Source: BOG-932 sp965276835
Lineage (GTDB): Bacteria > Pseudomonadota > Alphaproteobacteria > BOG-932 > Roseiterribacteraceae
NCBI GenBank assembly: GCA_965276835.1
Contig: OZ255631.1
Coordinates: forward strand, 1,860,001 to 1,924,000
Reading direction: 5' to 3'
Length of the DNA stretch: 64,000 nucleotides
Below the pieces are notes generated by a model. The model was not told the DNA's origin. It saw only the letters and a program-made list of their open reading frames with translations, and did no database searches. Positions 1 through 8,142 of this stretch are shown piece by piece; position 1 is the first letter of the stretch; each line of letters opens with the position of its first letter. A program made the position numbers and the translations under genes.

Positions 1-2661
1 GGCCAGCGACATCGGCACCGAAATCAGGATGATCAGGGGGTCGCGAAAACTTTCGAACAAAGCAGAGAGTGACAGGAAGATAACGATCAGCGCGAAGGCG
101 AAGGTCGCTAGGAACCCGCTCGATTCCTGAATATATTGCCGGGACTGGCCGCCGTAATCGATCAGATAGCCTTGCGGTAGCGTGTCCTTCGCGATTTCCT
201 GCAACTTCTTGATCGCGTCGCCAAGCGCCACGCCGGGCATTGCCACGCCGCTGATCGTCGCTTCGTTCAACTGCTGGAAATGGTTAAGCGATTCCGGGAT
301 CGTCTTGGTTTCGATCTTCGCGACCGTCGACAGCGGCACCGGTGTGCCCGAGGCGGTTGGAATGTAATAATTCAGAAGCTGGTTCGTGTTCAGGCGGTCG
401 ACCTGTTGAACCTGCGGGATGACCTTATAAGACCGGCCATCCAAGCTGAAATAATTGATATAGCCGCCGCCCAGCAGCGACCCCATCGCAGCGCCCACGT
501 CGCTCAGCTTCAGGCCCAGTTCGGCGGTCTTGTCGCGGTCGATCCTGATGATCGATTGCGGCTGGTCGATCTTCAGGTCGTTGTCCAGGAAGATGAACAT
601 CCCGGTGGCCTGCGCGGCCTGCATGAATTTCTGCGCAACCGCGTCCAGCTTGTCGAACGGCTGTGCGGTGTCGATCACGAACTGCAGTGGCAACGCGCCG
701 TTGGAACCCGGAAGAGAAGGCGGCAAGAACGAGACCACGCGCGCGCCGGCGACCTTGCTGACATCGGCCTGGATAAGCGGCTTCATCTCGATCGTCGTGC
801 GTTTCCGCTGGTCCCAGGGTTTCATCACCATGCCGGTGATGAACGGCCCGGGCGTGATGATCTGGAAGACGATATAATCCTCCGGATAGACGTGCAGCAG
901 GTCGTAAAGCTGTTTTGCGTAAAGCTGCTTCTGGTCCAGCGTCGCGTTCGGCGCCGGGGTCGCCAAATTGCCGACGACACCCTCGTCCTCATCCGGCGCC
1001 AGTTCGGTCTTCGCGCTGACGAACAGGAAGCCCAGGCTGACGATAATGATCGCCGCGAAGACTGCCGACACCGACAGCGTATTCAGGCTGGAATGCAGCA
1101 GCCGTTCATAGATATTGCGCGCCCGGTCGAAGTTCCGGTCGATCTGATCCATTAGCCGGTCCTGCCAACCGCGCCTGTCATGCGAACGCGGCGTCATCAG
1201 GCGTGAGCACATCATTGGCGACAGAGTCAGCGCGATGATGGCGGATGCCGTTACCGCACCGACCAGCGTAAAGGCGAATTCCGTGAACAGGGCGCCCGTC
1301 AGGCCGCCCTGGAAACCGATCGGCACATAGACGGCAGCCAGCACCACCGTCATTGCGATAATCGGGCCGCCCAGTTCCCGCGCCGCCATGATCGCGGCCG
1401 GTATCGGCTTCATCCCCTCGTCGATATGGCGATTGACGTTCTCGACCACGATAATCGCGTCGTCGACCACCAGCCCGATCGCCAGAACCAGCGCCAGCAG
1501 GGTCAACAGGTTCAGCGAGAAGCCAAACATCAACATCATGATCAGGGTGCCGACCAGCGACAGTGGAATCGTAACCGCCGGGATGAGGACCGAACGCAGC
1601 GATCCAAGGAAGGCGAAGACGACGACGGTAACGATCAGGGCCGCCTCGATGAGCGTGCTTTTCACCTCGCCGATCGCGCTGTTTACGAAATCCGATGCGT
1701 CATAGCCGATCGTCCCGTTCAGGCCGGTGGGAAATTCGGGCTCAAGCGAGAGATAGGCATCGCGGCAACCTTTCAGAACCTGCAGCAGATTCGCATCCGG
1801 CGCAGCCTGAATACCAATGAACACAGCCTTGCGGCCATAGAGATTGTTCTGCGTCTCATAGCTGTCGTCGCCGAGTTCGACCTTGCCTACATCCTTGAGC
1901 CGCACCACCGCGCCCCCAGACTGTTTCAGCACAAGATTCTCGAACTCCTTGACCGAGTGCAGATTGGTCGATGCGGTCAGGTTGACCTGGACCATCTGGC
2001 CCTTGGTGTTGCCCAGTCCGGCGATATAGTCGTTCTGTTGCAAGGCCGTGCTGACGTCGGTCGCGGTCATGCCGTAAGCGGCCAGTTTGGCCGGGTCGAG
2101 CCAGGCGCGAAGCGCATAGTTGCGTGGGCCGATGATCTCCGCCAACTGCACCCCATGCACCGACTGCAGTTTGGGCTGCACGACGCGGGTTAAATAGTCG
2201 GTAATCTGATTCATCGACAGCACGTCGCTGCGGAATCCGAAATACATCGAATCCAGCGTATCGCCGATGCGGATGCTGAGCGCCGGTTGCTGGGTCCCTG
2301 GCGGCAGTTGGTTCAGGACCGAACTGACCTTGGTGTTGATCTCGGTCAGCGCCTTGTCGGCGTCGTAGTTCAGGATCAGATTGATCGAAATCGTGCTGGT
2401 GCCGCTGGTCGAGGTCGAGGTCATGTAGTCGATGCCGCTGGTCTGGGCGATCGCGTTTTCAAGAGGCGTGGTGATGAAGCCGGCGACGACATCGGGGTCA
2501 GCGCCGTAATAGAGCGTCGAAACGGTGACGATGGCGTTTTCGGTTTTCGGATACTGGCGGACCGAAAGCGAAAATCCCGCCTTCAGCCCCACCACCAACA
2601 GCATCAGGCTGACCACCGTGGCCAGCACCGGCCGCCTGATAAAAATATCGGTGAAATGCAT
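1..2661 (-). CDS. RND multidrug efflux permease (HAE1 family, MexI-like), 3' end outside window
   Basis: Inner-membrane proton-driven pump subunit of a tripartite efflux system. The reverse-strand frame is open for 887 codons, from an ATG at 2661 to the window edge; the usual family length is about 1,030, so roughly 140 C-terminal residues are missing. It begins MHFTDIFIRRPVLATVV, the typical first transmembrane helix of RND pumps. It contains the helix-4 proton-relay pair in GLVVDDAIIVVENV and the conserved SPMMCSRLM near the end of the first membrane half. It starts 8 nt after the adaptor gene, so the three genes form one operon. Overall look is closest to MexI/MexF-type pumps (by memory of the family); the substrate cannot be predicted. 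Confidence 0.93.
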   Translation of the reverse strand, partial: MHFTDIFIRRPVLATVVSLMLLVVGLKAGFSLSVRQYPKTENAIVTVSTLYYGADPDVVAGFITTPLENAIAQTSGIDYMTSTSTSGTSTISINLILNYDADKALTEINTKVSSVLNQLPPGTQQPALSIRIGDTLDSMYFGFRSDVLSMNQITDYLTRVVQPKLQSVHGVQLAEIIGPRNYALRAWLDPAKLAAYGMTATDVSTALQQNDYIAGLGNTKGQMVQVNLTASTNLHSVKEFENLVLKQSGGAVVRLKDVGKVELGDDSYETQNNLYGRKAVFIGIQAAPDANLLQVLKGCRDAYLSLEPEFPTGLNGTIGYDASDFVNSAIGEVKSTLIEAALIVTVVVFAFLGSLRSVLIPAVTIPLSLVGTLIMMLMFGFSLNLLTLLALVLAIGLVVDDAIIVVENVNRHIDEGMKPIPAAIMAARELGGPIIAMTVVLAAVYVPIGFQGGLTGALFTEFAFTLVGAVTASAIIALTLSPMMCSRLMTPRSHDRRGWQDRLMDQIDRNFDRARNIYERLLHSSLNTLSVSAVFAAIIIVSLGFLFVSAKTELAPDEDEGVVGNLATPAPNATLDQKQLYAKQLYDLLHVYPEDYIVFQIITPGPFITGMVMKPWDQRKRTTIEMKPLIQADVSKVAGARVVSFLPPSLPGSNGALPLQFVIDTAQPFDKLDAVAQKFMQAAQATGMFIFLDNDLKIDQPQSIIRIDRDKTAELGLKLSDVGAAMGSLLGGGYINYFSLDGRSYKVIPQVQQVDRLNTNQLLNYYIPTASGTPVPLSTVAKIETKTIPESLNHFQQLNEATISGVAMPGVALGDAIKKLQEIAKDTLPQGYLIDYGGQSRQYIQESSGFLATFAFALIVIFLSLSALFESFRDPLIILISVPMSLA

Positions 2662-2669
2662 GGCGGCGC

Positions 2670-3806
2670 CTACTGGTTCGAGGCCGGCGTGGGATTGGCG
2701 TCGAACTTGGGTGCGATCGCGTTGTCGACGACCACGGGGACGCCGGTCCGCAGTTTGATCTGGCCCGCCGTCACAACGGTCTCGCCCTCTTTGATGCCGC
2801 TCAGCACCGCGACCTGGTCGCCACGCGTCATACCCGTCGTCACAACAACCTGGCGCGCCGTCAGCTTCGGCTTGCCGTTTTCATCCTTCCCCTTGTCATC
2901 GACCAGGAAAGCCGTACTGCCATAGGAATTGTAGGCGATCGTCGTCGAGGGCACCGTCACAAAGCGTTGGGGGGCGCCGGTCAGGATATCGACCGTGGCA
3001 TACATACCCGGCAGCAGCGTGTGGTCAGGATTTTTTAGAGTCGCGCGAATCTGTACGTTGCGCGTGCTGGAGTCGATCTTCGGATTGATCGCCGTTATCT
3101 CTCCCTCGAACGTCTTGCCAGGGAAAGTGTCGACCAGGGCCGACACTTTCTGTCCGACCTGAAGTTGAGCTATCGCCTGTTGCGGCAGATAGAAATCGAC
3201 ATAGATTGGGTCGAGCGACTGTAGCGTCACCATTGTGGTGCCGGCGGCGAGATACTGCCCCAGGTCGACTTGCCGGATGCCCAGCTTGCCATCGAACGGC
3301 GCCTTTATGTTCTTGTAATCGACCGTAGCCTGCTGCTCAGTCACCTGAGCCTGCGCACTCTTCAGATTCTGGGTATCCGCGTCGATTGTTTGCTGCGACA
3401 CGCCCTGCACCTTCAGCTGCCGCTGGTCGCGGTCGAGAGTGATCTGCGCCAATGCGGCAGCGGCCTGCAGCGATTTCAGTTTGCCGACATCGTCCGCCGA
3501 TGCGAGCTCGACTAGCAAGGTGCCCGCCTTCACCTCGGCGCCGGATTCGAAATGCAGCGCGGACACGGTGCCGGCCACCTGCGAGCTGAGATCGGCGCCA
3601 TTGACGGCGCGCAACGACCCGACAGCCTCAAGCTTGGCTTGCCATTCCTGCACGCCTGCCACTGTCGTCGACACCGTCTGCACCGGGATGCCCATCGAGT
3701 GCATGAATTTGTCGCGGAAGTAGTGTCCAACCGCGATCCAGCCGAACACGCCGCCGAAAACCACGGCGACCGCGACCAGCATGATGATCATACGTCTTGC
3801 CAGCAT
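2670..3806 (-). CDS. RND efflux periplasmic adaptor (HlyD/AcrA family)
   Basis: Membrane-fusion protein that bridges the inner-membrane pump and the outer-membrane channel. 378 aa. An N-terminal membrane anchor (IIMLVAVAVVFGGVFGW) is followed by a lipoyl half-motif (GADLSSQVAGTVSALHFESG), an alpha-helical hairpin rich in Gln/Ala, the second lipoyl half (IKAPFDGKLGIRQVDLGQYL), then beta-barrel and membrane-proximal domains. The frame is open further upstream into the neighbouring gene, but the ATG at 3806 is preferred: it follows GAGGAAA and gives a proper anchor. It lies 10 nt after the outer-membrane-factor gene and 8 nt before the pump gene. Confidence 0.93.
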   Translation of the reverse strand: MLARRMIIMLVAVAVVFGGVFGWIAVGHYFRDKFMHSMGIPVQTVSTTVAGVQEWQAKLEAVGSLRAVNGADLSSQVAGTVSALHFESGAEVKAGTLLVELASADDVGKLKSLQAAAALAQITLDRDQRQLKVQGVSQQTIDADTQNLKSAQAQVTEQQATVDYKNIKAPFDGKLGIRQVDLGQYLAAGTTMVTLQSLDPIYVDFYLPQQAIAQLQVGQKVSALVDTFPGKTFEGEITAINPKIDSSTRNVQIRATLKNPDHTLLPGMYATVDILTGAPQRFVTVPSTTIAYNSYGSTAFLVDDKGKDENGKPKLTARQVVVTTGMTRGDQVAVLSGIKEGETVVTAGQIKLRTGVPVVVDNAIAPKFDANPTPASNQ

Positions 3807-3816
3807 GCTTATTTCC

Positions 3817-5364
3817 TCACTGATCCGGCTTGTCGGGCTTGGCCGCGTCGAACGTCCCGCTCGCCGCATTCCACCAGCCGCCGCCAAGCGCCTGGAACAG
3901 CGCCGCGGTATCAGAGAACCGGGCAGCCTGGGATTGCACAAGCGCAATCCGCGACTGCTGAGCCGTCTGTTCGGCATTCAAAAGCGTCGTATAGGTAATT
4001 GCACCCAGCCGATACTGCTCCTGCGACAAGGCCAAACTCTTCTGCGCCGCCTGATCGGCAGCGAGATTGGCAGCCAACGCGTCGGCGTCTGTTTGCAGCG
4101 CACGGAGCGCGTCGGCCACATTCTGGAACGCCGAAAGAACCGTGCCGCGATATTGCGCCGCCGCCTCGTCATAGGCCGCAACCGCCGCTCGCCGCTGATG
4201 CAGCAAAGTTCCGCCATCGAACAATTTTTGCGCCAGGCTGCCGCCGATGCTCCAGATTCCGACACCGGGATTGAGCAGGTTGCCGGCCGGAGACCCTGTG
4301 TTGCCGATGCTGCCGGTCAGGCTGATCTGCGGCAGTTCGTTCGCCGTCGCGACGCCGATCTGCGCGCTCGCCTCATGCATCTGCGCCTCTGCCGATTTGA
4401 TATCGGGCCGCTGCGCGACCAGTTTTGCCGGCAGACTGACCGGTAGATCGGTCGGCAGGGACAGCTGCTCGAGTTCGAATGTCGCGCCGACATCTTCGCT
4501 GGGGAACCGGCCGACGAGCACCGCCAGGCTGTTGCGCGACTGCGCCAGTTGTTTTTCCAGCGGCGGCAACGTCGCCTTAGCCTGCCCCAGGATCGCTTCC
4601 TGCGCCAGCACCGCGCCGCCGGCGACACCGCCCAACGACAATTGTTGGCGCAGCACGTCGACCTCATGCTGCTCGATATCGATGATCTCGCGTTGCGCCT
4701 TGATTTGGGCCCTGAACGATGCCTCGGTGACCGCAGTCGTGACGATATTCGATGTCAGCGTCAGATAGGCGGCGACCAGCTGGAAACGCTGATAGTCCTC
4801 CGTCGCCTCGGACGCCTCGACCTGCCGCCGGACGCCGCCAAAGACATCCAGCGGATAGGACACGTCAACCGAGGCGGTGCTGACGCTGAAGATCGACACG
4901 CCACCCGGAAAGCCGAAGGTGGCGTCGGATATCTTCTCCCGCGTCGCGCTGACATTGCCGGTGATGCTTGGATAAAACGCGCCGCGGGATGCCGAGGCGT
5001 TTTCCTGTGCCTGACGCAGCGCAGCCTTGGCCGCATCCAGCGTCGGACTGGCCCGCAAGGCAGCGTCGATCAAAGCATTCAGCGGCGCCGAATGATAAAG
5101 CGACCACCACTGCCCCGGAATATCCTGATCGTCGGCAAAGTGTTGGACCGCGCCGCCGGCGAGCTTGCCGGGCGTGCCGTTGGTTTGCGGCGTCAACTTC
5201 TCAGGCGTGTAGCCGGCCTCCTTCGGAGTCGTCGGGGCGACGAAATCGGGGCCGACCGCGCATCCTGCCGCAAGCGTGACCGCAAGCACGAAGCAAAGCC
5301 GTGTGGGGGCCGAACCAGCGCGGGGAAAACGCCTGGGTCTGAAGAAAATCGCCGAAGCAGGCAT
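3817..5364 (-). CDS. RND efflux outer-membrane factor lipoprotein (NodT/OprM family)
   Basis: TolC-like channel. About 515 aa from the ATG at 5364. The N-terminus is arginine-rich, followed by a hydrophobic stretch and a lipobox LAAGC (Cys about 35), so the protein is probably a lipoprotein. Conserved NodT features include GCAVGPDF after the lipobox, two long coiled-coil repeats (TLDAAKAALRQAQENA near 100; PDIKSAEAQMHEASAQIG near 310) and ALGGGWW near the end. An earlier in-frame ATG at 5406 exists but overlaps the operator palindrome at 5393-5402 and adds charged residues before the signal, so 5364 is preferred; both starts have weak ribosome sites. First gene of the efflux operon, divergent from tetR. 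Confidence 0.9.
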   Translation of the reverse strand: MPASAIFFRPRRFPRAGSAPTRLCFVLAVTLAAGCAVGPDFVAPTTPKEAGYTPEKLTPQTNGTPGKLAGGAVQHFADDQDIPGQWWSLYHSAPLNALIDAALRASPTLDAAKAALRQAQENASASRGAFYPSITGNVSATREKISDATFGFPGGVSIFSVSTASVDVSYPLDVFGGVRRQVEASEATEDYQRFQLVAAYLTLTSNIVTTAVTEASFRAQIKAQREIIDIEQHEVDVLRQQLSLGGVAGGAVLAQEAILGQAKATLPPLEKQLAQSRNSLAVLVGRFPSEDVGATFELEQLSLPTDLPVSLPAKLVAQRPDIKSAEAQMHEASAQIGVATANELPQISLTGSIGNTGSPAGNLLNPGVGIWSIGGSLAQKLFDGGTLLHQRRAAVAAYDEAAAQYRGTVLSAFQNVADALRALQTDADALAANLAADQAAQKSLALSQEQYRLGAITYTTLLNAEQTAQQSRIALVQSQAARFSDTAALFQALGGGWWNAASGTFDAAKPDKPDQ

Positions 5365-5384
5365 TAAATGACTTTTAGGTAAAC

Positions 5385-5413
5385 TTGACCGTACCGTACG
5401 GTTCATTTACAGT
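5385..5413 (+). promoter_or_regulatory. tetR promoter with palindromic operator in the spacer
   Basis: On the + strand TTGACC (5385-5390), a 17-nt spacer and TACAGT (5408-5413) make a good sigma-70-type promoter reading into the TetR gene. The spacer holds the perfect palindrome ACCGTACGGT (5393-5402). A repressor bound there would block its own promoter and would also sit just upstream of the divergent efflux operon. The promoter and palindrome are seen; their binding by this TetR is inferred from the usual divergent layout. Confidence 0.65.
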
Positions 5414-5461
5414 AATTCAACAGCCGACGTCAACCCGACAAATCGGCACGCCAGAGCATCG

Positions 5462-6097
5462 ATGGATCGAAAGCGATTGAACTACCCTCGAGGAGGACGC
5501 CGGGAAGCGATCTTAAATGTCGCTCGCGAAATATTTTCGGCCGAAGGCTATGCCGCGACCTCGATGTCGCATATCGCCTCACGCCTCGGCGGTTCCAAGG
5601 GGACGCTGTATAATTATTTCAAAAGCAAAGAAGAGCTGTTCCAGGCCCATGTTCAGGACCAATGCGACTGCCACGTCGCCGAGGCCTTTGCGCCCCCACT
5701 TGTCGGGGACGATCCGGTCGAGGTTCTAGCCGGGCTGGCGGATCGGGTTTTGACCGCCCTGCTGTCGGATGAATCCACCGCCTTTTACAGCCTGATCGTG
5801 TCGGAAGCACAACGCAATCCGTCAGTCGGTCAGGTCTTCTATGAAAGCGGCCCGCGCAAGGCTATTCGCCGAGTCGCCGACTATCTGGAGCAACTTCAGG
5901 GCGAAGGACGGATTACGGTCGACGATTCCGCCGAGGCTGCAGAGGAATTCCTCAGTCTCGTGCATGGCGGTCTGCACTTCAAACGTATCCTCAAAGTCAT
6001 TCCGCAGCCGCCGGCGCGCGAAATCCGCGCTCAAGCCCGCCGGGCGGCGCAAACCTTTATCCGCGCCTATGGCGCACGGGCCGCGGAAAACCCATAA
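5462..6097 (+). CDS. TetR/AcrR-family transcriptional repressor of the adjacent efflux operon
   Basis: 211 aa. The N-terminal helix-turn-helix domain (about residues 10-60) shows the classic pattern: AREIFSAEGYAATSMSHIA, then GGSKGTLYNYFKSKEELF. The C-terminal half is an AefR/AcrR-like ligand and dimer domain without a recognisable specific ligand site. It is divergent from the three-gene RND operon, with the palindrome ACCGTACGGT between them. By the family's usual behaviour it represses both itself and the efflux genes and is released by a pump substrate. A strong terminator follows directly after its stop. Confidence 0.9.
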   Translation: MDRKRLNYPRGGRREAILNVAREIFSAEGYAATSMSHIASRLGGSKGTLYNYFKSKEELFQAHVQDQCDCHVAEAFAPPLVGDDPVEVLAGLADRVLTALLSDESTAFYSLIVSEAQRNPSVGQVFYESGPRKAIRRVADYLEQLQGEGRITVDDSAEAAEEFLSLVHGGLHFKRILKVIPQPPAREIRAQARRAAQTFIRAYGARAAENP

Positions 6098-6125
6098 AAA
6101 AGGGCGGCACAGAGGCCGCCCTTTT
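6096..6125. terminator. Bidirectional intrinsic terminator between tetR and the secreted-protein gene
   Basis: Perfect stem AAAAGGGCGGC (6098-6108) with GCCGCCCTTTT (6115-6125) and a 6-nt loop. It has A-rich and T-rich flanks, so it can stop transcription from both convergent genes. Confidence 0.85.
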
Positions 6126-6144
6126 CAATCAACATATCGAAAGA

Positions 6145-6657
6145 TTATTGCAGCACGTATGTGCCGTCGTTGCTGAATGTGCAGAACGTCGTCCCACCGA
6201 CGATAACTTTGCTGGTGACGGTAACCTGCTTGACGGCGGGGCTGTGCGACGTGCCGACATTAAAGGTCGCTTTCAACTGCGCCTGCGCGGAGCTGGCTGG
6301 GCCTTTCACGGTATCGTCATAGCAGTTGAACGTCAGGGCGGCCCCATCCAGCCCCCTCGCCGGCACCTTGGTGGTGGCAACGCAGACATTCGTGGCGGCA
6401 CTGCCCTTAGCGCCGGTCGACTTGGTGAATGGGCTGGCCAGAACCATGCCCGCCTTGCCGGCGCCGGGGTAAATGACCGACGAATCCGAAGCCGCGCCCT
6501 TCGTTAGGTCGCCTGATTTGCATCCGATGCCCGAAGCCGAGGTCGTGAAGCCGGTGACAGCGTAGGTCCCGGTGGGGATATCCGCCGCCGAAGCAACGGC
6601 GGAGACCGCCAGAAACGCCGCGGACAGAGTCAGACCGAGTTTGGATGAAGTGTTCAC
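6145..6657 (-). CDS. Small secreted protein of unknown function
   Basis: 170 aa. A clear Sec signal peptide (LTLSAAFLAVSAVASA, cleavage after about residue 24) is followed by a roughly 145-residue mature part rich in Ser, Thr, Gly and Ala. The mature part has four cysteines (in GIGCKSG, TNVCVAT, TFNCYDD and TTFCTFS), which could form two disulfides in the periplasm. No family is recognised. It ends at the shared bidirectional terminator and lies convergent to tetR. The sequence TYAVTGF...DGTYVLQ suggests a small beta-rich fold, which is only a guess. Its role is unknown. Confidence 0.7.
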   Translation of the reverse strand: MNTSSKLGLTLSAAFLAVSAVASAADIPTGTYAVTGFTTSASGIGCKSGDLTKGAASDSSVIYPGAGKAGMVLASPFTKSTGAKGSAATNVCVATTKVPARGLDGAALTFNCYDDTVKGPASSAQAQLKATFNVGTSHSPAVKQVTVTSKVIVGGTTFCTFSNDGTYVLQ

Positions 6658-6847
6658 GTAGAAATCCTCCCAAATAATTGGTTGCGAGCGGGTCGCCAGG
6701 CCCTCCTCAAAAAGAGCGCATGGTTTCCGTCAAACCCGGGAAGTGGAATGAAGTTCCCATACTAAATGGAACAAAAATGAGATCGTCCCCGCCGTCGAGT
6801 GAGGAATCAAACCGATATCAAAAGATGAATGGTTGCCGATGCGTGGG

Positions 6848-7360
6848 CTAAACGGGGATTTCCCGAACCGACAGATTGTCCACCTTCAAATTGGCATCGA
6901 AGGCGCCCTGCCGAAATAAAGCACCGAGAATCTTCATGTTTTCGCCGGTCCCCGCACATAGCGGAAGCAGCAGCACTGTGTTCGTTGCGGTGGGTTGCGT
7001 GCCGAGGCTGGAGAACAGCAGGCGCGGCATCCTGTGGTCCCTGACGAAGTCGAGCGCGGCCAGCCATTCCGATTTGATGGAAGAAAATTTCGCGCCTGAC
7101 CCGGCGCGGCCATTGGTCAGGTCAAGGCCTGACAACGAGACGATCTCGCTGCCGACAAGACGATAATCGTAACCGCCGGAAACCACCTCGAGAATCATCA
7201 AATTGGCGACCATCCGCGGAATTTCGGTAACCGGGTCGAGGTCGCCCCGCGTCGGCGGCTGACCGGCAGTGTGCTTGGACAGCCAGTAACGGTACAATTC
7301 CTGCCAGGGCTCAGCCACGGACGGATCCCCTGTTCCGAATTTGACCGTCCATTCGCTCAT
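6848..7360 (-). CDS. PAS_5-family (PF07310-type) PAS domain protein
   Basis: 170 aa single-domain protein. It carries the family hallmarks: a Trp/Tyr-rich opening (PWQELYRYWLSKHTAGQPPTR), then DLDPVTEIPRMVANLMILEV, the core DYRLVGSEIV, and LLLPLCAGTGENMKILG towards the end. Such proteins are common in Rhodospirillales and related alphaproteobacteria as stand-alone PAS domains with no output domain; the ligand and partner are generally unknown. A disrupted copy of the same family reads away from it at 7675-8097, so the pair probably arose by duplication or co-transfer. Confidence 0.8.
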   Translation of the reverse strand: MSEWTVKFGTGDPSVAEPWQELYRYWLSKHTAGQPPTRGDLDPVTEIPRMVANLMILEVVSGGYDYRLVGSEIVSLSGLDLTNGRAGSGAKFSSIKSEWLAALDFVRDHRMPRLLFSSLGTQPTATNTVLLLPLCAGTGENMKILGALFRQGAFDANLKVDNLSVREIPV

Positions 7361-7674
7361 ATGGGCTCACCCGCCTTCCCAGAAAGACCGCAACAAGGCC
7401 ATGGCGAGGACGCGCTGGGTGTCATGGGTTCCCTTGCGGATACGTAGCGATCATATGCAACGCATTCCACCACCGCCCGCACCGATTTGCCAGCGCTTTT
7501 CCGTGCTTTATTCTCATATTAACGGGATTATTCACATTATTTCACAAATAATTTCGGTATATGTTTCCACCCGACACCTCAGCATGAGAACTCATATTTA
7601 CGCTAAATCGAAAGCAACATCGTGACCGAGCGGGGAACGGTGCTTGCGTTGATCGATTGAGAACCTGAACTTCG
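7361..7674. other. AT-rich divergent intergenic region
   Basis: No convincing gene. The stretch from about 7500 to 7620 is conspicuously AT-rich for this genome (runs such as ATTATTCACATTATTTCAC) and lies between the intact PAS_5 gene and its decayed paralogue. It probably holds the divergent promoters, but I cannot assign -35 and -10 boxes with confidence. Confidence 0.4.
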
Positions 7675-8097
7675 ATGGCGATTACTGAAGGCGCGCCCCC
7701 CTGGCGGGAACTTTACGACTACTGGTTATCCAGGCACACGGACGGACAGCCGCCCAGCTGCGATACGCTCGATCCCCCGTCGACCTGCCGCATCTGGCGC
7801 CAGATCTGATGCTGTGGATGTCCAGCCGCATGGCTTCGCCTATCGGCTGGCGGGCAGCAACGTCGTTAAGGGAGCCGGACCGGAGCCATCCGGACAATCC
7901 ATGAAGACCGCAAACCGCGTGTGCTTACCGCCCGTTTCGCTCCCCACGTGACGGCTAAGACTACTTGGCTGCTGTTGCCCCTGTCCGCGTCGGCGGACAG
8001 GCACATCCCCAAGATTTTGGGCCACCTGTTCCTGGAAGGCGTCTTCGCGCCCGGTACGGACATCCAAGCCTTCGCGATCGACCTCGTCGAACCCTGA
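7675..8097 (+). pseudogene. Frameshifted and partly deleted PAS_5-family paralogue
   Basis: From the ATG at 7675 the frame gives PWRELYDYWLSRHTDGQPPS...LDP, matching the neighbour's PWQELYRYWLSKHTAGQPPT...LDP, but it hits a TGA at 7807. Homology continues in a second frame (VDLPHLAPDLMLW), a third frame (VDVQPHGFAYRLAGSNVV), then returns to the first frame (EDRKPRVLTARF, then WLLLPLSASADRHIPKILG) and ends at TGA 8095-8097. About 30 residues between the YRLAGSNVV and EDRKPR segments are missing relative to the intact copy. The reading frame is therefore broken by at least two frameshifts plus a deletion. The translation and alignment were done by eye. Confidence 0.82.
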
Positions 8098-8142
8098 AAG
8101 TTGCCTCCGCGCGCTCGTGTAGGGAAAGCTGGCGGAAGCCGG

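Noticed and set aside
280..2925. Long plus-strand open frames across 0.2-2.9 kb
   Set aside because: They are antisense to the RND pump gene, have Arg/Gln-rich low-complexity translations, and the minus strand gives a full RND protein.
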